NCBI RefSeq assembly: GCF_028610625.1
Contig: NZ_JAQQWU010000022.1
Span: 1-39,044, forward strand
DNA length: 39,044 bases
Reading direction: 5' to 3'
From: Guptibacillus spartinae
GTDB taxonomy: Bacteria > Bacillota > Bacilli > Bacillales > Guptibacillaceae
In this document: one piece after another, positions 17,870 to 26,900 of the stretch
Layout of the letters: each line of letters opens with the position of its first letter
Numbering within the stretch: the stretch's first letter is position 1
Made by a program: the position numbers and the translations under genes
The notes under the pieces: generated by a model
Databases searched by the model: none
What the model was told of the DNA's origin: nothing
The model's input: the letters and a program-made list of their open reading frames with translations, nothing else

Positions 17870-18393
17870 TTGTCTCACCTCCCCCTTTACTAGTTAAAAT
17901 ATTCCAAATATATTATTTCATTGTAGGAGAAAAAAGTATATAGCAATACGTTGAGTTACTGAAGAAATTTCTTATATCATTTATATTAGGTAGTAAGGGC
18001 GGCCGTTAGTTGAAGCTTAACCCTAAATTAACCGCAGGTTATGTAAGGAATCATCTATTATTTCGTGGATTATAGACAAAATGGAAGTTCACCTAAGATA
18101 TAAATTAGGTAATATTCTTCTTGTTGAATGAGAGTATATTTTTAATTTTTCTTATATAGCCTATATGAACATAGATGAATAGTAGAAGAATATAAAATTA
18201 TTTTACTGGTATAGAAAAGACCCGACGTTATATATTACTTCTGGAGCTCTCAAGTAACATATAAAGAAACATGATATTTTAGTGACCGAAAAGTTTGATG
18301 GAAGCGATTTTTATATCTATCGTAAAAAAAAGGGGAAATATTGCTATATCAAGGTTTTAATAATCAGTCTTCAAAATAATGTTTATGTGTTTA
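17870..18393. other. AT-rich right end of the island without a clear gene
   Basis: This half-kilobase between the GGAHVD gene and the right repeat shows no convincing gene. A 71-codon frame (18282-18497) crosses the repeat in a different frame from groEL and lacks a ribosome site. A weak inverted repeat (TATATTACTT with AAGTAACATATA, about 18228-18262) flanks a GC-richer spot. It may be the remains of lost mobility functions or a non-coding RNA region; neither is shown. Confidence 0.4.
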
Positions 18394-18411
18394 ATGGGCG
18401 GCATGATGTAA
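18394..18411. repeat. Right direct repeat (attR-like)
   Basis: An exact 18-bp copy of the groEL end (ATGGGCGGCATGATGTAA) lies outside any groEL frame. It marks the right edge of the island. Confidence 0.8.
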
Positions 18412-18448
18412 TGCATGCTCTCAGCTGCTCAGAATATCTGAGTGGATT

Positions 18449-18488
18449 AAGCTTCCTCCAGTTTTATAACTGGGGGGAGCTTTTTTTA
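18449..18488 (+). terminator. Terminator after the right repeat, perhaps the original groESL terminator
   Basis: GCTTCCTCCAGTT and AACTGGGGGGAGC pair with some G-U pairs and are followed by seven T. No gene in front of it needs it today. Its place 40 bp after the groEL-end repeat suits a terminator that served groESL before the insertion. Confidence 0.7.
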
Positions 18489-18632
18489 TATGAATAAGCG
18501 CAATGTAATTGTTTTATGAGAGTTAAAGCAATAGACAAACATCCCTCTATAGGCGTAGGTTCAGTTAAATTGTTTATCTATTTTTTGCTATAAAAAAGAA
18601 TAACTTGTGAAGATTGAATTTTTAGAAAGAGC

Positions 18633-18660
18633 TTGTAACCTTAGGTGGATTCAGTATAAA
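18633..18660 (+). promoter_or_regulatory. Candidate sigma-A promoter of lutP
   Basis: TTGTAA (18633-18638) and TATAAA (18655-18660) are 16 bp apart. They lie directly upstream of the LutR-type palindrome and the cre site, which fits a promoter with two downstream roadblock operators. Confidence 0.55.
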
Positions 18661-18662
18661 AT

Positions 18663-18695
18663 ATAACAACAGGTCATCTGATGACCTGTTGTTAT
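18663..18695. promoter_or_regulatory. LutR-type operator palindrome before lutP
   Basis: A perfect 33-bp palindrome with core GGTCATCTGATGACC (18672-18686) lies just behind the lutP promoter. The same core, TCATC-N-GATGACC, recurs before lutA, so it is most likely the binding site of the GntR/FadR-type regulator encoded between them. The long arms could also form an RNA hairpin. Confidence 0.75.
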
Positions 18696-18705
18696 TAATG
18701 TTGAC

Positions 18706-18719
18706 TGAAAGCGCTAACA
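18706..18719. promoter_or_regulatory. cre site (CcpA) before lutP
   Basis: TGAAAGCGCTAACA fits the cre consensus TGWAARCGYTWNCW at every position. It lies downstream of the promoter and of the LutR-type palindrome. Carbon catabolite repression of lactate uptake is the expected effect. Confidence 0.8.
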
Positions 18720-18750
18720 AGTTATCGAATAATGAAGTGGAGGTATGTAA

Positions 18751-20337
18751 ATGTTGTTGCTTGTAGCTTTAAGTGCCATTTTAGCTCCCTTTCTCTTTTT
18801 AGTACTCCTTCGGATGCCGGCTAAAAAAGGGATGTTTTTCAGCGCAATCATAGTAATCATCTTATCTTTTTTTGTATGGGGAGTAGAGGGAGACGTCATT
18901 TTAGCGTCTGTTTTGGAAGGATCACATAAAGCGCTCACGATTTTATTTATTTTGTTTGGGGCGATTGCGTTATTAAATACGCTTCGTCGAACGGGTGCTG
19001 TGAATCGCATTAATCAAGGGTTTCGAAATATCTCAACGGATATGAGAGTCCAAATTGTCATTGTCGCTTTTTTATTTGGCGCTTTAATTGAAGGGGCTGC
19101 AGGCTTTGGAACCCCGGCGGCGCTCACAGGACCACTACTTGTAGCGTTAGGTTTTACCCCGATGGCAGCAGCGGCCATTGCTCTCATTGCAGATAGTTCA
19201 TCTGTTTCTTATGGAGCTGTCGGTACGCCAATTCAAGTCGGACTTAGTAATCTACCAGATGCAGGTTTGTCTTTTTACCGAGAGATTGGTGTGCAAATTG
19301 CTTTCTTTGATTTATTTGCGGGTACGTTGATTCCGTTTATATTAGTTGTCGTTCTCACTGTCTTTTTTGGAAGGAAGAAAAGTTTGAAGGATGCCGTTGA
19401 GATGCTGCCATGGACATTGATGATTGGACTTACTTATACGTCATCTGCTTATCTTTATGCGGTTTTGTTCGGTCATGAGTTTGTTGCGATCTTAGCTTCT
19501 CTTACTGGTTTAGTTGTCGCTACGATCACTGCAAAGAAAGGGTTTTTGCTTCCAAAGACATCGTGGCAGGATGCCCTTCAAAAGGATTTTGTCATCGAAG
19601 AAAAAGGCTCGAAGATGGGATTAGCGTCAGCATGGTCTCCATATTTGATTATTGTTGCCCTTCTGTTAATGACCCGAATCGTACCTGCCATTAAAAACTT
19701 TGTGTTAAGCTGGGTGGATTTATCCTGGACGAATATTATTGGAATCGAGGGGATCACATCCAAATGGCAAGTTTTGTATTCACCAGGTACGGTATTAATT
19801 TTGGCGACACTACTTGCCGTGGTTATTCAACGAAAATCCTTTCGTCATTTTTCGGCCGCCGCAAAGGAATCGATTATATCGATGAAAGATGCCGCATTAG
19901 CATTACTCGCCACCTTAGCTCTTGTACAAGTTTTTACGAACACAGGAATGAATGCGAATGATTTGATTAGCATGCCTCAATACATAGCGCAAACTCTTGC
20001 GAGTGGATTTGGTTCCATGTGGGTGCTTGCGGCTCCGTTTCTTGGTGAATTAGGAGCCTTTATTACTGGAAGTGCAACAGTGTCAACGCTAACCTTTTCA
20101 CCGATTCAATATAGTATTGCAGAAGAAACGGCCCTTGCCAAGGATACCATTCTATCCTTACAAGTCATTGGCGCTGCTGCTGGGAATATGATTTGCGTTC
20201 ATAATGTGGTTGCAGCAGGTACCGTTGTTGGTCTTTCTGGAAAAGAAGGGGATATCATTCGAAAAACGCTATTGCCTGCTTTACTTTACGGACTCTTAGT
20301 AGGGATAGCCGCTTTCGTTACAACGGTGCTGTTTTAA
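18751..20337 (+). CDS. lutP: L-lactate permease
   Basis: A 528-aa membrane transporter of the LctP family that imports L-lactate with protons. About a dozen or more hydrophobic helices are visible. The family block [26 protein letters not shown] near 110-135 and the [12 protein letters not shown] segment follow in order, and the late segment [21 protein letters not shown] is also typical. Start ATG behind GTGGAGG. The gene stands first in a lutP-lutR-lutABC cluster that matches B. subtilis lactate utilisation, and its control region has both a LutR-type operator and a cre site. Confidence 0.93.
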   Translation: MLLLVALSAILAPFLFLVLLRMPAKKGMFFSAIIVIILSFFVWGVEGDVILASVLEGSHKALTILFILFGAIALLNTLRRTGAVNRINQGFRNISTDMRVQIVIVAFLFGALIEGAAGFGTPAALTGPLLVALGFTPMAAAAIALIADSSSVSYGAVGTPIQVGLSNLPDAGLSFYREIGVQIAFFDLFAGTLIPFILVVVLTVFFGRKKSLKDAVEMLPWTLMIGLTYTSSAYLYAVLFGHEFVAILASLTGLVVATITAKKGFLLPKTSWQDALQKDFVIEEKGSKMGLASAWSPYLIIVALLLMTRIVPAIKNFVLSWVDLSWTNIIGIEGITSKWQVLYSPGTVLILATLLAVVIQRKSFRHFSAAAKESIISMKDAALALLATLALVQVFTNTGMNANDLISMPQYIAQTLASGFGSMWVLAAPFLGELGAFITGSATVSTLTFSPIQYSIAEETALAKDTILSLQVIGAAAGNMICVHNVVAAGTVVGLSGKEGDIIRKTLLPALLYGLLVGIAAFVTTVLF

Positions 20338-20411
20338 TTTCCTGATAACTTTTCCAAATGTCCTTTTTAGAGTAAGATAGAAGTAACACATGATGGGAAG
20401 TTGGAGGAAAA

Positions 20412-21119
20412 ATGGTGGACTATAAACCGATTCGATCGAAAAAGATCTATGAACAAGTCGCAGATTCTTTGCTCGAATCGTTAAAAAATGGCACGTTAAA
20501 GTCTGGAGATAAACTCGATAGCGTGGAAGTGTTAGCTAAAAACTTCAATGTTGGCCGTTCGGCTATTCGAGAATCGTTAAGTGCGCTTCGAGCAATGGGC
20601 ATTCTTGAAATGCGCCAAGGAGAAGGGACGTATGTGAAGTCCTTTGATGCCTCGCGTTTTTCACTTCCTGTATCCGTTGCATTTTTGATGAAGTCAGAGG
20701 ATCTGAAGGAACTATTGGAAGTACGAAAGATTTTAGAAGTTGGCGCAGCGGGATCAGCAGCTTCCTCCCATAAAGAAGAAGATTTGTCTCCAATGAAAGA
20801 TGCCCTTAGGAAAATGGAAGAGGCAAAGGGCAGTGGTGAGATTGGGGATCAGGCTGATTTAGCGTTTCATATGGCATTAGTGAAAGCGACTCACAACCAC
20901 ATGCTCATTAATTTAATGAATAGTGTCTCGGAAATTATGATGCAGGCGATGCGAGAAACGCGCAAACTGCTTCATACGCCTGAAGGTACGGAACGTTTGT
21001 TGCAGGAGCATCAAACCATATTAGCCGCGATTGAATCTCGTCATGAGGAAAAAGCAAGGGAAGCGATGTTAGCGCACCTTAACAACGTGGAAGCTTCACT
21101 AGCGAATTTCATTAAGTAA
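20412..21119 (+). CDS. lutR: GntR/FadR-family regulator of lactate utilisation
   Basis: A 235-aa regulator. The N-terminal winged helix (residues about 8-75) shows IYEQVADSLLESLKNG, then SVEVLAKNFNVGRSAIRESLSALRAMG and the wing REGEGTY-type MRQGEGTYV. The C-terminal FadR-type helical domain (FCD) follows from about residue 90, with its metal-binding histidines in HMALVKATHNHML and LLQEHQTILAAI. FadR-class proteins release DNA when a small carboxylate binds. It lies between lutP and lutABC, both of which carry matching palindromes. A TTGGAGGA site precedes the ATG. Confidence 0.9.
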   Translation: MVDYKPIRSKKIYEQVADSLLESLKNGTLKSGDKLDSVEVLAKNFNVGRSAIRESLSALRAMGILEMRQGEGTYVKSFDASRFSLPVSVAFLMKSEDLKELLEVRKILEVGAAGSAASSHKEEDLSPMKDALRKMEEAKGSGEIGDQADLAFHMALVKATHNHMLINLMNSVSEIMMQAMRETRKLLHTPEGTERLLQEHQTILAAIESRHEEKAREAMLAHLNNVEASLANFIK

Positions 21120-21159
21120 AGGGATCTGAGTAACACAGTTTCCTTTTTATTTCTAATAG

Positions 21160-21172
21160 TCATCAGATGACC
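21160..21172. promoter_or_regulatory. LutR-type operator before lutA
   Basis: TCATCAGATGACC repeats the core of the lutP palindrome and lies 27 bp before the lutA ATG. It is shorter than the lutP site, so binding may be weaker. No convincing -35/-10 pair was found beside it. Confidence 0.65.
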
Positions 21173-21199
21173 TTATGTTTAAAGTGGGAGGGATTAATT

Positions 21200-21916
21200 A
21201 TGAAGGTTTCGTTATTTATTACTTGTTTATGTGACACGTTCACACCTGATGTTGGGAAGGATACGGTCGAACTGTTAGAGCGGTTTGGATGTGAAGTCGA
21301 CTTTCCAGCTGGACAGACGTGTTGTGGACAGCCTGCCTATAACAGTGGATACAAAAGCGAGTCAATCAAAGCGATGAAGCAAATGATCAAAGCTTTTGAA
21401 CAAGCGGAATATGTAGTTGGACCATCTGGTTCCTGCGTCCATATGCTGAAGGAATATCCGAAAGTATTAGCTGATGAACCGGAGTGGGCAAAGCGAGCAC
21501 GTAAACTTGCGGACAAAACATTTGAGCTCACCCAGTTTTTGGTGGATGTTCTAAAAGTGGAAGATGTAGGTTCTACATTTACAGGAACGGCAACGTATCA
21601 TCCATCTTGTCATATGACGCGTTTGTTAGGCGTTAAGGACGCTCCGAGAATCCTATTAGAAAATGTGAAAGGTCTAAATCTTATTGAACTTCCAATGAAA
21701 GAGGATTGCTGTGGATTTGGCGGAACATTTGCTGTGAAAAATTCGCATATATCCGGGCAGATGGTGCAAGAGAAAGCCGAGCATATTGAAGAAACGAAGG
21801 CTGACTACTTAATTGGTGGTGATATGGGTTGCGTCATGAATATGGGCGGTCGGTTACGAAGGAATGGACAAGAAGTAAAGTTTCTTCATATTGCACAAGT
21901 ATTGAACACGCAGTGA
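21200..21916 (+). CDS. lutA: L-lactate utilisation iron-sulfur protein LutA
   Basis: A 238-aa protein with two cysteine-rich CCG domains: [17 protein letters not shown] near residues 34-50 and [11 protein letters not shown] near 169-179. They resemble the heterodisulfide-reductase/GlpC-type Fe-S or electron-transfer modules. LutA, LutB and LutC together oxidise L-lactate to pyruvate. GGGAGGG sets the start at the ATG at 21200; an earlier in-frame start at 21167 sits in the operator and is not used. Followed by lutB after 12 nt. Confidence 0.94.
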   Translation: MKVSLFITCLCDTFTPDVGKDTVELLERFGCEVDFPAGQTCCGQPAYNSGYKSESIKAMKQMIKAFEQAEYVVGPSGSCVHMLKEYPKVLADEPEWAKRARKLADKTFELTQFLVDVLKVEDVGSTFTGTATYHPSCHMTRLLGVKDAPRILLENVKGLNLIELPMKEDCCGFGGTFAVKNSHISGQMVQEKAEHIEETKADYLIGGDMGCVMNMGGRLRRNGQEVKFLHIAQVLNTQ

Positions 21917-21928
21917 GGAGGGATAGAG

Positions 21929-23353
21929 ATGAGTATTAAAATAGGGCATAAACTTTATGCTGAACGAATTCAAGATGGTCTTAATAATGCCTTTATGAGA
22001 AAAGCTGTTTCGAGTGCTCAAGGACGCTTCAGGTCAGGACGGTTAAAAGCAGCAGAAGAACTCGGGGATTGGGAAGATTGGAGAACCCTAGGTGAAGAGA
22101 TTCGTTCTCACACGATGGAAAACCTGGATTATTATTTGCATCAATTGAGTGAGCAGGTGGAAAAACGAGGCGGAACCGTCTTTTTTGCCGAAACAGCAAA
22201 AGAAGCGAACGAGTACATTCAGGAGATCGCAAAGAAAAGACAAGCGAAGAAAGTCGTTAAATCAAAATCAATGGTGACTGAAGAAATTGGCTTGAATGAA
22301 GCACTCGAAAAAAGCGGGTGTGAAGTTGTTGAATCAGACCTGGGTGAATGGATTTTACAGCTTGACGAGGATCCGCCTTCTCATATCGTGACGCCGGCGC
22401 TTCATAAAAATAAAGAGCAAATCCGCGAAACGTTTAGGAAGAAGAAAGGCTATACCGGTTCAGATGATCCGGTCGAGCTCGCTGCTTTTGCTCGTGAACA
22501 ATTGCGGCAGGACTTTCTAGAAGCCGATATTGGGGTAACGGGTTGCAACTTTGCGGTTGCAGAATCTGGAGCAATCACACTCGTGACGAATGAAGGAAAT
22601 GCGAGAATGGTTACCTCTCTTCCTGATACTCAGATATCTGTCATGGGCATGGAGCGAATTGTGCCTACGTGGGAAGACTTAGAAGTTGTTGTGAGCTTGT
22701 TAACGCGTGCTGCTGTAGGGCAAAAGCTCACGAGCTATATTACAGCATTAACTGGAACACGTCTTGAAGATGAAGTAGATGGTCCGGAAGATTTTCACCT
22801 TGTCATTGTAGACAATGGACGGTCGAAAATACTTGGGACGGAATTTCAATCAGCTCTCCATTGCATTCGCTGTGCTGCCTGTATTAATGCGTGTCCCGTG
22901 TATCGTCATGTTGGTGGGCATTCATATGGATCGATTTATCCAGGACCGATTGGAGCTGTCCTAACTCCTTTACTGGATGGGTACGACGATCACAAGGATC
23001 TCCCCTATGCTTCAACCCTGTGTGCTGCCTGTACGGAAGCATGTCCTGTCAAAATTCCGCTTCATGAGCATTTAATCAGACATCGCGAAATCATTGTGGA
23101 ACGCGAAAAAATGACGACCAAAGCGGAAAAAATGATGATGATGGGTTTTGCGAAGTGGGCTTCCACTCCAGCCGCTTATAAGCTATCGACGAAAATGGCA
23201 AGAACGACGCTAAAACCATGGACGAAAGAGGAATATATTGAAAAAGGGCCAGGGCCAATGAAAGGCTGGACAGAGCAACGAGATTTTCCAGCGCCATCGA
23301 AAGAGCGCTTCAGGGATTGGTACCAAAAACGAGAGCAAAGGAGTGATCAGTAA
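21929..23353 (+). CDS. lutB: L-lactate utilisation iron-sulfur protein LutB
   Basis: The 474-aa central subunit of the LutABC lactate oxidase. A large N-terminal LUD-type domain (about 65-290) contains the [23 protein letters not shown] block. Two [4Fe-4S] ferredoxin motifs follow: [15 protein letters not shown] near 311-325 and [13 protein letters not shown] near 362-374. The C-terminal 90 residues are charged. The ATG has a GAGGAGGG site. Its stop overlaps the lutC start (TAATG), so translation is coupled. Confidence 0.95.
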   Translation: MSIKIGHKLYAERIQDGLNNAFMRKAVSSAQGRFRSGRLKAAEELGDWEDWRTLGEEIRSHTMENLDYYLHQLSEQVEKRGGTVFFAETAKEANEYIQEIAKKRQAKKVVKSKSMVTEEIGLNEALEKSGCEVVESDLGEWILQLDEDPPSHIVTPALHKNKEQIRETFRKKKGYTGSDDPVELAAFAREQLRQDFLEADIGVTGCNFAVAESGAITLVTNEGNARMVTSLPDTQISVMGMERIVPTWEDLEVVVSLLTRAAVGQKLTSYITALTGTRLEDEVDGPEDFHLVIVDNGRSKILGTEFQSALHCIRCAACINACPVYRHVGGHSYGSIYPGPIGAVLTPLLDGYDDHKDLPYASTLCAACTEACPVKIPLHEHLIRHREIIVEREKMTTKAEKMMMMGFAKWASTPAAYKLSTKMARTTLKPWTKEEYIEKGPGPMKGWTEQRDFPAPSKERFRDWYQKREQRSDQ

Positions 23354-24060
23354 TGGCCATTCATAATCGTGAAGCATTTTTGGACAATCTGGCAGAGCAG
23401 CTAGGGCGTTCACGAAAAATGAAAGTAGAACCCCCCCTTTATTCCGTTCATCCGCAGGAGCGCGTGTTTCAAGGAGCAACGCAAGAGGAGCTCGTCGAGA
23501 AATTGGAGGAGCAGTGTAAAATCATTCACACGTCTTTTATGAGAACGGATTTGGAGAGGCTAGGAGATAGGTTACGCTCTGTCCTTCTAAACTATGATGT
23601 AACGAAAGTAGTCGGTGCAGGTGGATCAAGGAATGAAGCAACCGGCTTAACAAACTTCTATCAAGAAATGCAATCTGAGGGCTATGATGTTCACATTTGG
23701 GATGAAGCGAAAGGGCGAGAAAATGTCTCGTTTGCTGAACGAGCAGGGGCTGGGATTGTGTTCAGTGATATCACGCTAGCTGAATCTGGAACTGTTACGT
23801 TGTTTAACGATCGGTATAATGGTCGCTCAATTAGCTTACTACCAGAAACATTCATTGCGATTATCCCAAAGAGTACGCTCGTGCCTCGAATGACGCAAGC
23901 GAGTCAATTGATTCATGAGGAAGAGAAAAAAGGGAATCTTGTTCCCTCTTGTGTAAGCTTTGTTACTGGTCCAAGTAACAGCGCGGACATCGAAATGAAT
24001 TTAATTGTAGGTGTACATGGACCGGTAAAAGCGACTTATATTATTGTCGATGATCTTTAA
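23353..24060 (+). CDS. lutC: L-lactate utilisation protein LutC
   Basis: The 235-aa LUD-domain (DUF162) subunit of the LutABC complex. The conserved AGIVFSDITLAESGTVTLF block near 133-151, then ISLLPETFIAIIPKSTLV and the C-terminal TGPSNSADIEMNLIVGVHGP identify it. No cysteine cluster is present, as usual for LutC. It completes the operon and is followed by a terminator. Confidence 0.95.
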   Translation: MAIHNREAFLDNLAEQLGRSRKMKVEPPLYSVHPQERVFQGATQEELVEKLEEQCKIIHTSFMRTDLERLGDRLRSVLLNYDVTKVVGAGGSRNEATGLTNFYQEMQSEGYDVHIWDEAKGRENVSFAERAGAGIVFSDITLAESGTVTLFNDRYNGRSISLLPETFIAIIPKSTLVPRMTQASQLIHEEEKKGNLVPSCVSFVTGPSNSADIEMNLIVGVHGPVKATYIIVDDL

Positions 24061-24079
24061 TGTGCCAAGTCATTAGCGG

Positions 24080-24117
24080 ACCCTTTTGTAAGTTTATAAA
24101 ACTTCAAAAGGGTTTTT
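24080..24117 (+). terminator. Terminator of lutABC
   Basis: ACCCTTTTGTAAGTT and AACTTCAAAAGGGT pair around a short loop and are followed by a T-run. Confidence 0.85.
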
Positions 24118-24205
24118 CGCTTGTTTGAAAGGAATATTCTGTATGCATCCTTTTTCTAGATCGCTATAATGAAAGCTAGAGTTGCCGCCAGAGGAGGATA
24201 AAATT

Positions 24206-25366
24206 GTGCAGGAGAAACAGAAAAAAGGAAAAAAGAAAGGGATGTCTTCCACAGGGAAGATGGTTGCCTGGATCGTTGGAGGTGTCGTCCTTTTTCTTCT
24301 CATCTTGACTGGGATCATCATCTGGATCGTGATGACGTATTTTAGTGGATTTTTTGCTGATCCTGAAGATGAATTAAATAAGTATATGAAAAAAAAGTAC
24401 GGGGAAGAAATTACCCTCGTTTATGCTGGGAATCGTAATGAAGCAAACTTAGGAGATACAGAGCATAAAGTCGCTCTAAAAGATAACCCTGACTTTGATT
24501 TTTGGATTGATGTTAACGGTTTTTTTCGCACCATTGTTGAGGGAGATGACTACGAAAAAGGGAAGAAAACTTACGAGAAGTACCAAACGATTGAAGACGA
24601 CATGTTGGATATTAGCGAATTTGGCTTTACTAGAATACAAGTAGGACAATACAGTACATACCTCGATTATACGGAAGAAGGGTTTTATCGCTTAAATGTT
24701 CAGGATGATCACTTACTGAGTCGCTACGGATTAAAAGAAGAAGAGTTAAAAGATATGATGGAACTGATTGAATGGATTCGATCAAAAGGTGTGGATATTG
24801 GTCAATTGATGGTGTTTGGCCGCCCGGATGAAGCGAAGGAAGGCTACCAGATTGAGTTACTAATTAAAGATGTCCAGTTGATTTCATCGATAGCGGATTT
24901 GAAAAAAGAGATTGCAGAAGAACATCCAAGTACGCTTAGTCATGAGATTGAGGAACAAATGATACCGAAAATGAAGACGTTAGAGGAAGAGCGGATCATC
25001 CCGAACGTTTCCGATCAGGATACACATGAAGCGCATTGGATCAGTTGCAATGCAATCGATCAGGATGGCAAGTGTTCGAATATGCTGCTAGCGCTTTACT
25101 ATGAAACGGATGGTTTTTATCCTGGACATCCTTATGTTATACAAGATTTAACGAAAGTATTTGAATGGATCAAGCCTGAGCTTGGTCAGGATGGGAGTGT
25201 CACCATCCAAGTGATTGAAAAAGGTGTGCAACAGGAGCCATTATTAAATTTAATCGAACTTGATAAAAGTGATGAGAGTGAGATGGTAGGCATTGCCCTG
25301 GAGAATGATCAGAAAGAATTTCAAGAATTGAAAATGGAACAGGAGCAAGGAGAAGGAGAGGAATGA
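24206..25366 (+). CDS. Membrane-anchored extracytoplasmic protein of unknown function
   Basis: A 386-aa protein with a short lysine-rich N-terminus (residues 2-20), one long hydrophobic helix (about 22-48, VAWIVGGVVLFLLILTGIII) and a large acidic remainder. By the positive-inside rule, that remainder should lie outside the cell. The outside part is rich in glutamate and aspartate and shows no enzyme motif I recognise. Charged stretches (KEEELKDMMELIEWIRSKG, EEDENEL-like) suggest helices, and the tail is a run of E, Q and G. Start is GTG at 24206 behind AGAGGAGGA. It is separated from lutC by a terminator and from the next gene by about 100 bp, so it is probably monocistronic. Confidence 0.7.
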   Translation: MQEKQKKGKKKGMSSTGKMVAWIVGGVVLFLLILTGIIIWIVMTYFSGFFADPEDELNKYMKKKYGEEITLVYAGNRNEANLGDTEHKVALKDNPDFDFWIDVNGFFRTIVEGDDYEKGKKTYEKYQTIEDDMLDISEFGFTRIQVGQYSTYLDYTEEGFYRLNVQDDHLLSRYGLKEEELKDMMELIEWIRSKGVDIGQLMVFGRPDEAKEGYQIELLIKDVQLISSIADLKKEIAEEHPSTLSHEIEEQMIPKMKTLEEERIIPNVSDQDTHEAHWISCNAIDQDGKCSNMLLALYYETDGFYPGHPYVIQDLTKVFEWIKPELGQDGSVTIQVIEKGVQQEPLLNLIELDKSDESEMVGIALENDQKEFQELKMEQEQGEGEE

Positions 25367-25372
25367 GGTTAA

Positions 25373-25388
25373 TCCGCCTTAAGGCGGA
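25373..25388. terminator. Perfect 16-bp palindrome after the unknown membrane gene
   Basis: TCCGCCTTAAGGCGGA lies 7 bp after the stop codon. It can form a GC-rich hairpin but lacks a T-run, so it may be a weak terminator or an mRNA 3' end stabiliser. Confidence 0.4.
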
Positions 25389-25470
25389 GGGGATTTCAAA
25401 CCATGGGTCATCGTCTTACCTTACTGCTTTTCGATACACTTAAGCTATCAAAAAAGCAGAGGTGTTGGGG

Positions 25471-26730
25471 ATGGCATTAAAGGAAAGCGTGCTTGAACAA
25501 AATGAGCACATTGAGAAAGTCGATTCTATATTTAGAAACAAAAACTTTCTTCTCTTATGGGGAGCGGCATTTTTATCTAGTTTTGGCATTTCCTTTTTTC
25601 TTTTTTCGGAAAGCTGGTATATCGTCAATGTACTAAATCTTGAAGCATCGCTAGGATTAATTTATATTGCATCAAGCATTCCTAGATTATTGTTTATGAT
25701 TATCAGCGGAACAGTTGCGGATCGAATGAGTAAAACAAAAATCATGTTTCTTTCTGATTTTTCGAGAGGGCTCTTGCTTGGGGGACTTGTTCTCTGGTTC
25801 ATTTTCGGAGATGTAACACTATGGACGTTTGTTGGAGTGGCCTTTTTCTTTGGTATTCTAGATGCGTTTTTCTGGGCTGCGGAAAGTGCTGTAATTCCAT
25901 CCATTATCCGTAAGGAAAACCTTACGAGAGGTAATTCCATTATCCAAATGACAAATCAGTCTTCTTTTATCATTGCTCCCATGCTAGCTGGATTATTAAT
26001 TGCGTTTGGTAGCTATGAAGTGGTCTTTACGATAACAGCGATCATGTTGTTTCTTGGTAGTATGCTAATCTACTTGATGAAGATTCCAAAGCGAGAAGTA
26101 GAGCAGGAGACGAATGAACAATCTTTTTTCGAGACTTTTAAAGAAGGACTTCTTTATGTAAAGGAGTCAAGGGTTTTAGTTGTCGTCGTGCTAACAACCG
26201 TTTTTATGAATTTATTTCTCGTTGGTCCTATGTCGATGGGGCTTCCGCTTTTCGTGAAATCTATTTTGAATGGTGACGCAATGACGTTTAGTTTGCTAGA
26301 AGCAGGAGCGGCCGTAGGGATGTTGATCGGTTCCATAGTCGTTGGTGTTCTTAATTTAACGAAAAGACGTGGGAAAATTGCGCTACTGACTCTTATTGCT
26401 TCAGGTCTTGCTTTTATCGGTCTAAGTTTCTCGTCAGTGCTATGGGTGAGTATTCTTATGCTAGTTCTGTTTGGTGCATGTCTTTCTGCAAGCAATATCC
26501 CTTTTATATCTGCGATACAAGGTATGATTGACGAGAAGGTACTAGGACGAGTCATGGGGTTGATCTCTCTTGCTTCGATGGGGCTTATCCCGGTCAGCTA
26601 TGCAATGACTGCTCTTTTGCTTTCTACAGGCATTGGGATTCATCACATTATGGCAGGTGGGGCTGTATTAGTTGTTTTGTATGCCTGCTTTGTCTATATA
26701 AGGTTCCATGAGTTAAGAAATGTTGATTAA
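25471..26730 (+). CDS. MFS transporter (Mef-like exporter family)
   Basis: A 419-aa integral membrane protein with about twelve hydrophobic helices in two halves. The loop after helix 2 reads GTVADRMSKTKIMFLSD, the MFS signature (G-x-x-A-D-R). The FGILDAFFWAAESAVIPSIIRKENLTRGNSIIQMTNQ region is typical of the Mef/enterobactin-exporter-like MFS group. The substrate is unknown; drug or metabolite export is a family-level guess. AGAGGTG six bases upstream sets the ATG at 25471. Its own terminator follows, so it is probably transcribed alone. Confidence 0.82.
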   Translation: MALKESVLEQNEHIEKVDSIFRNKNFLLLWGAAFLSSFGISFFLFSESWYIVNVLNLEASLGLIYIASSIPRLLFMIISGTVADRMSKTKIMFLSDFSRGLLLGGLVLWFIFGDVTLWTFVGVAFFFGILDAFFWAAESAVIPSIIRKENLTRGNSIIQMTNQSSFIIAPMLAGLLIAFGSYEVVFTITAIMLFLGSMLIYLMKIPKREVEQETNEQSFFETFKEGLLYVKESRVLVVVVLTTVFMNLFLVGPMSMGLPLFVKSILNGDAMTFSLLEAGAAVGMLIGSIVVGVLNLTKRRGKIALLTLIASGLAFIGLSFSSVLWVSILMLVLFGACLSASNIPFISAIQGMIDEKVLGRVMGLISLASMGLIPVSYAMTALLLSTGIGIHHIMAGGAVLVVLYACFVYIRFHELRNVD

Positions 26731-26762
26731 TTGAATAGAAGATGCTTTTTGAGCTAGGATGC

Positions 26763-26796
26763 ACTCCGTTATCAATGAAGATAATGGAGTTTTTTA
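26763..26796 (+). terminator. Terminator of the MFS gene
   Basis: ACTCCGTTATC and GATAATGGAGT form a stem with one mismatch, followed by six T. Confidence 0.85.
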
Positions 26797-26829
26797 TTGG
26801 CTAAATAACCCAATATATTGAAAAATAAT

Positions 26830-26854
26830 GTTTGAATTCAGTCAGTTGGGGAAC
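26830..26854 (+). promoter_or_regulatory. Candidate sigma-B-type promoter of the catalase gene
   Basis: GTTTGA (26830-26835) and GGGGAA/GGGAAC (26848-26854), 12-13 bp apart, resemble the sigma-B pattern GTTTAA-N(12-15)-GGGTAT. The match to the -10 is imperfect. B. subtilis katE is under sigma-B control, which gives the guess some weight. Confidence 0.4.
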
Positions 26855-26900
26855 CGCTCTATATGAGATTTTACATATCGACATAGCGGGAGGAATTATA

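Noticed and set aside
18282-18497. A 71-codon open frame across the right repeat of the island
   Set aside because: It has no ribosome binding site, runs through the att-like repeat and a terminator in a frame unrelated to groEL, and has no recognisable composition or motif.
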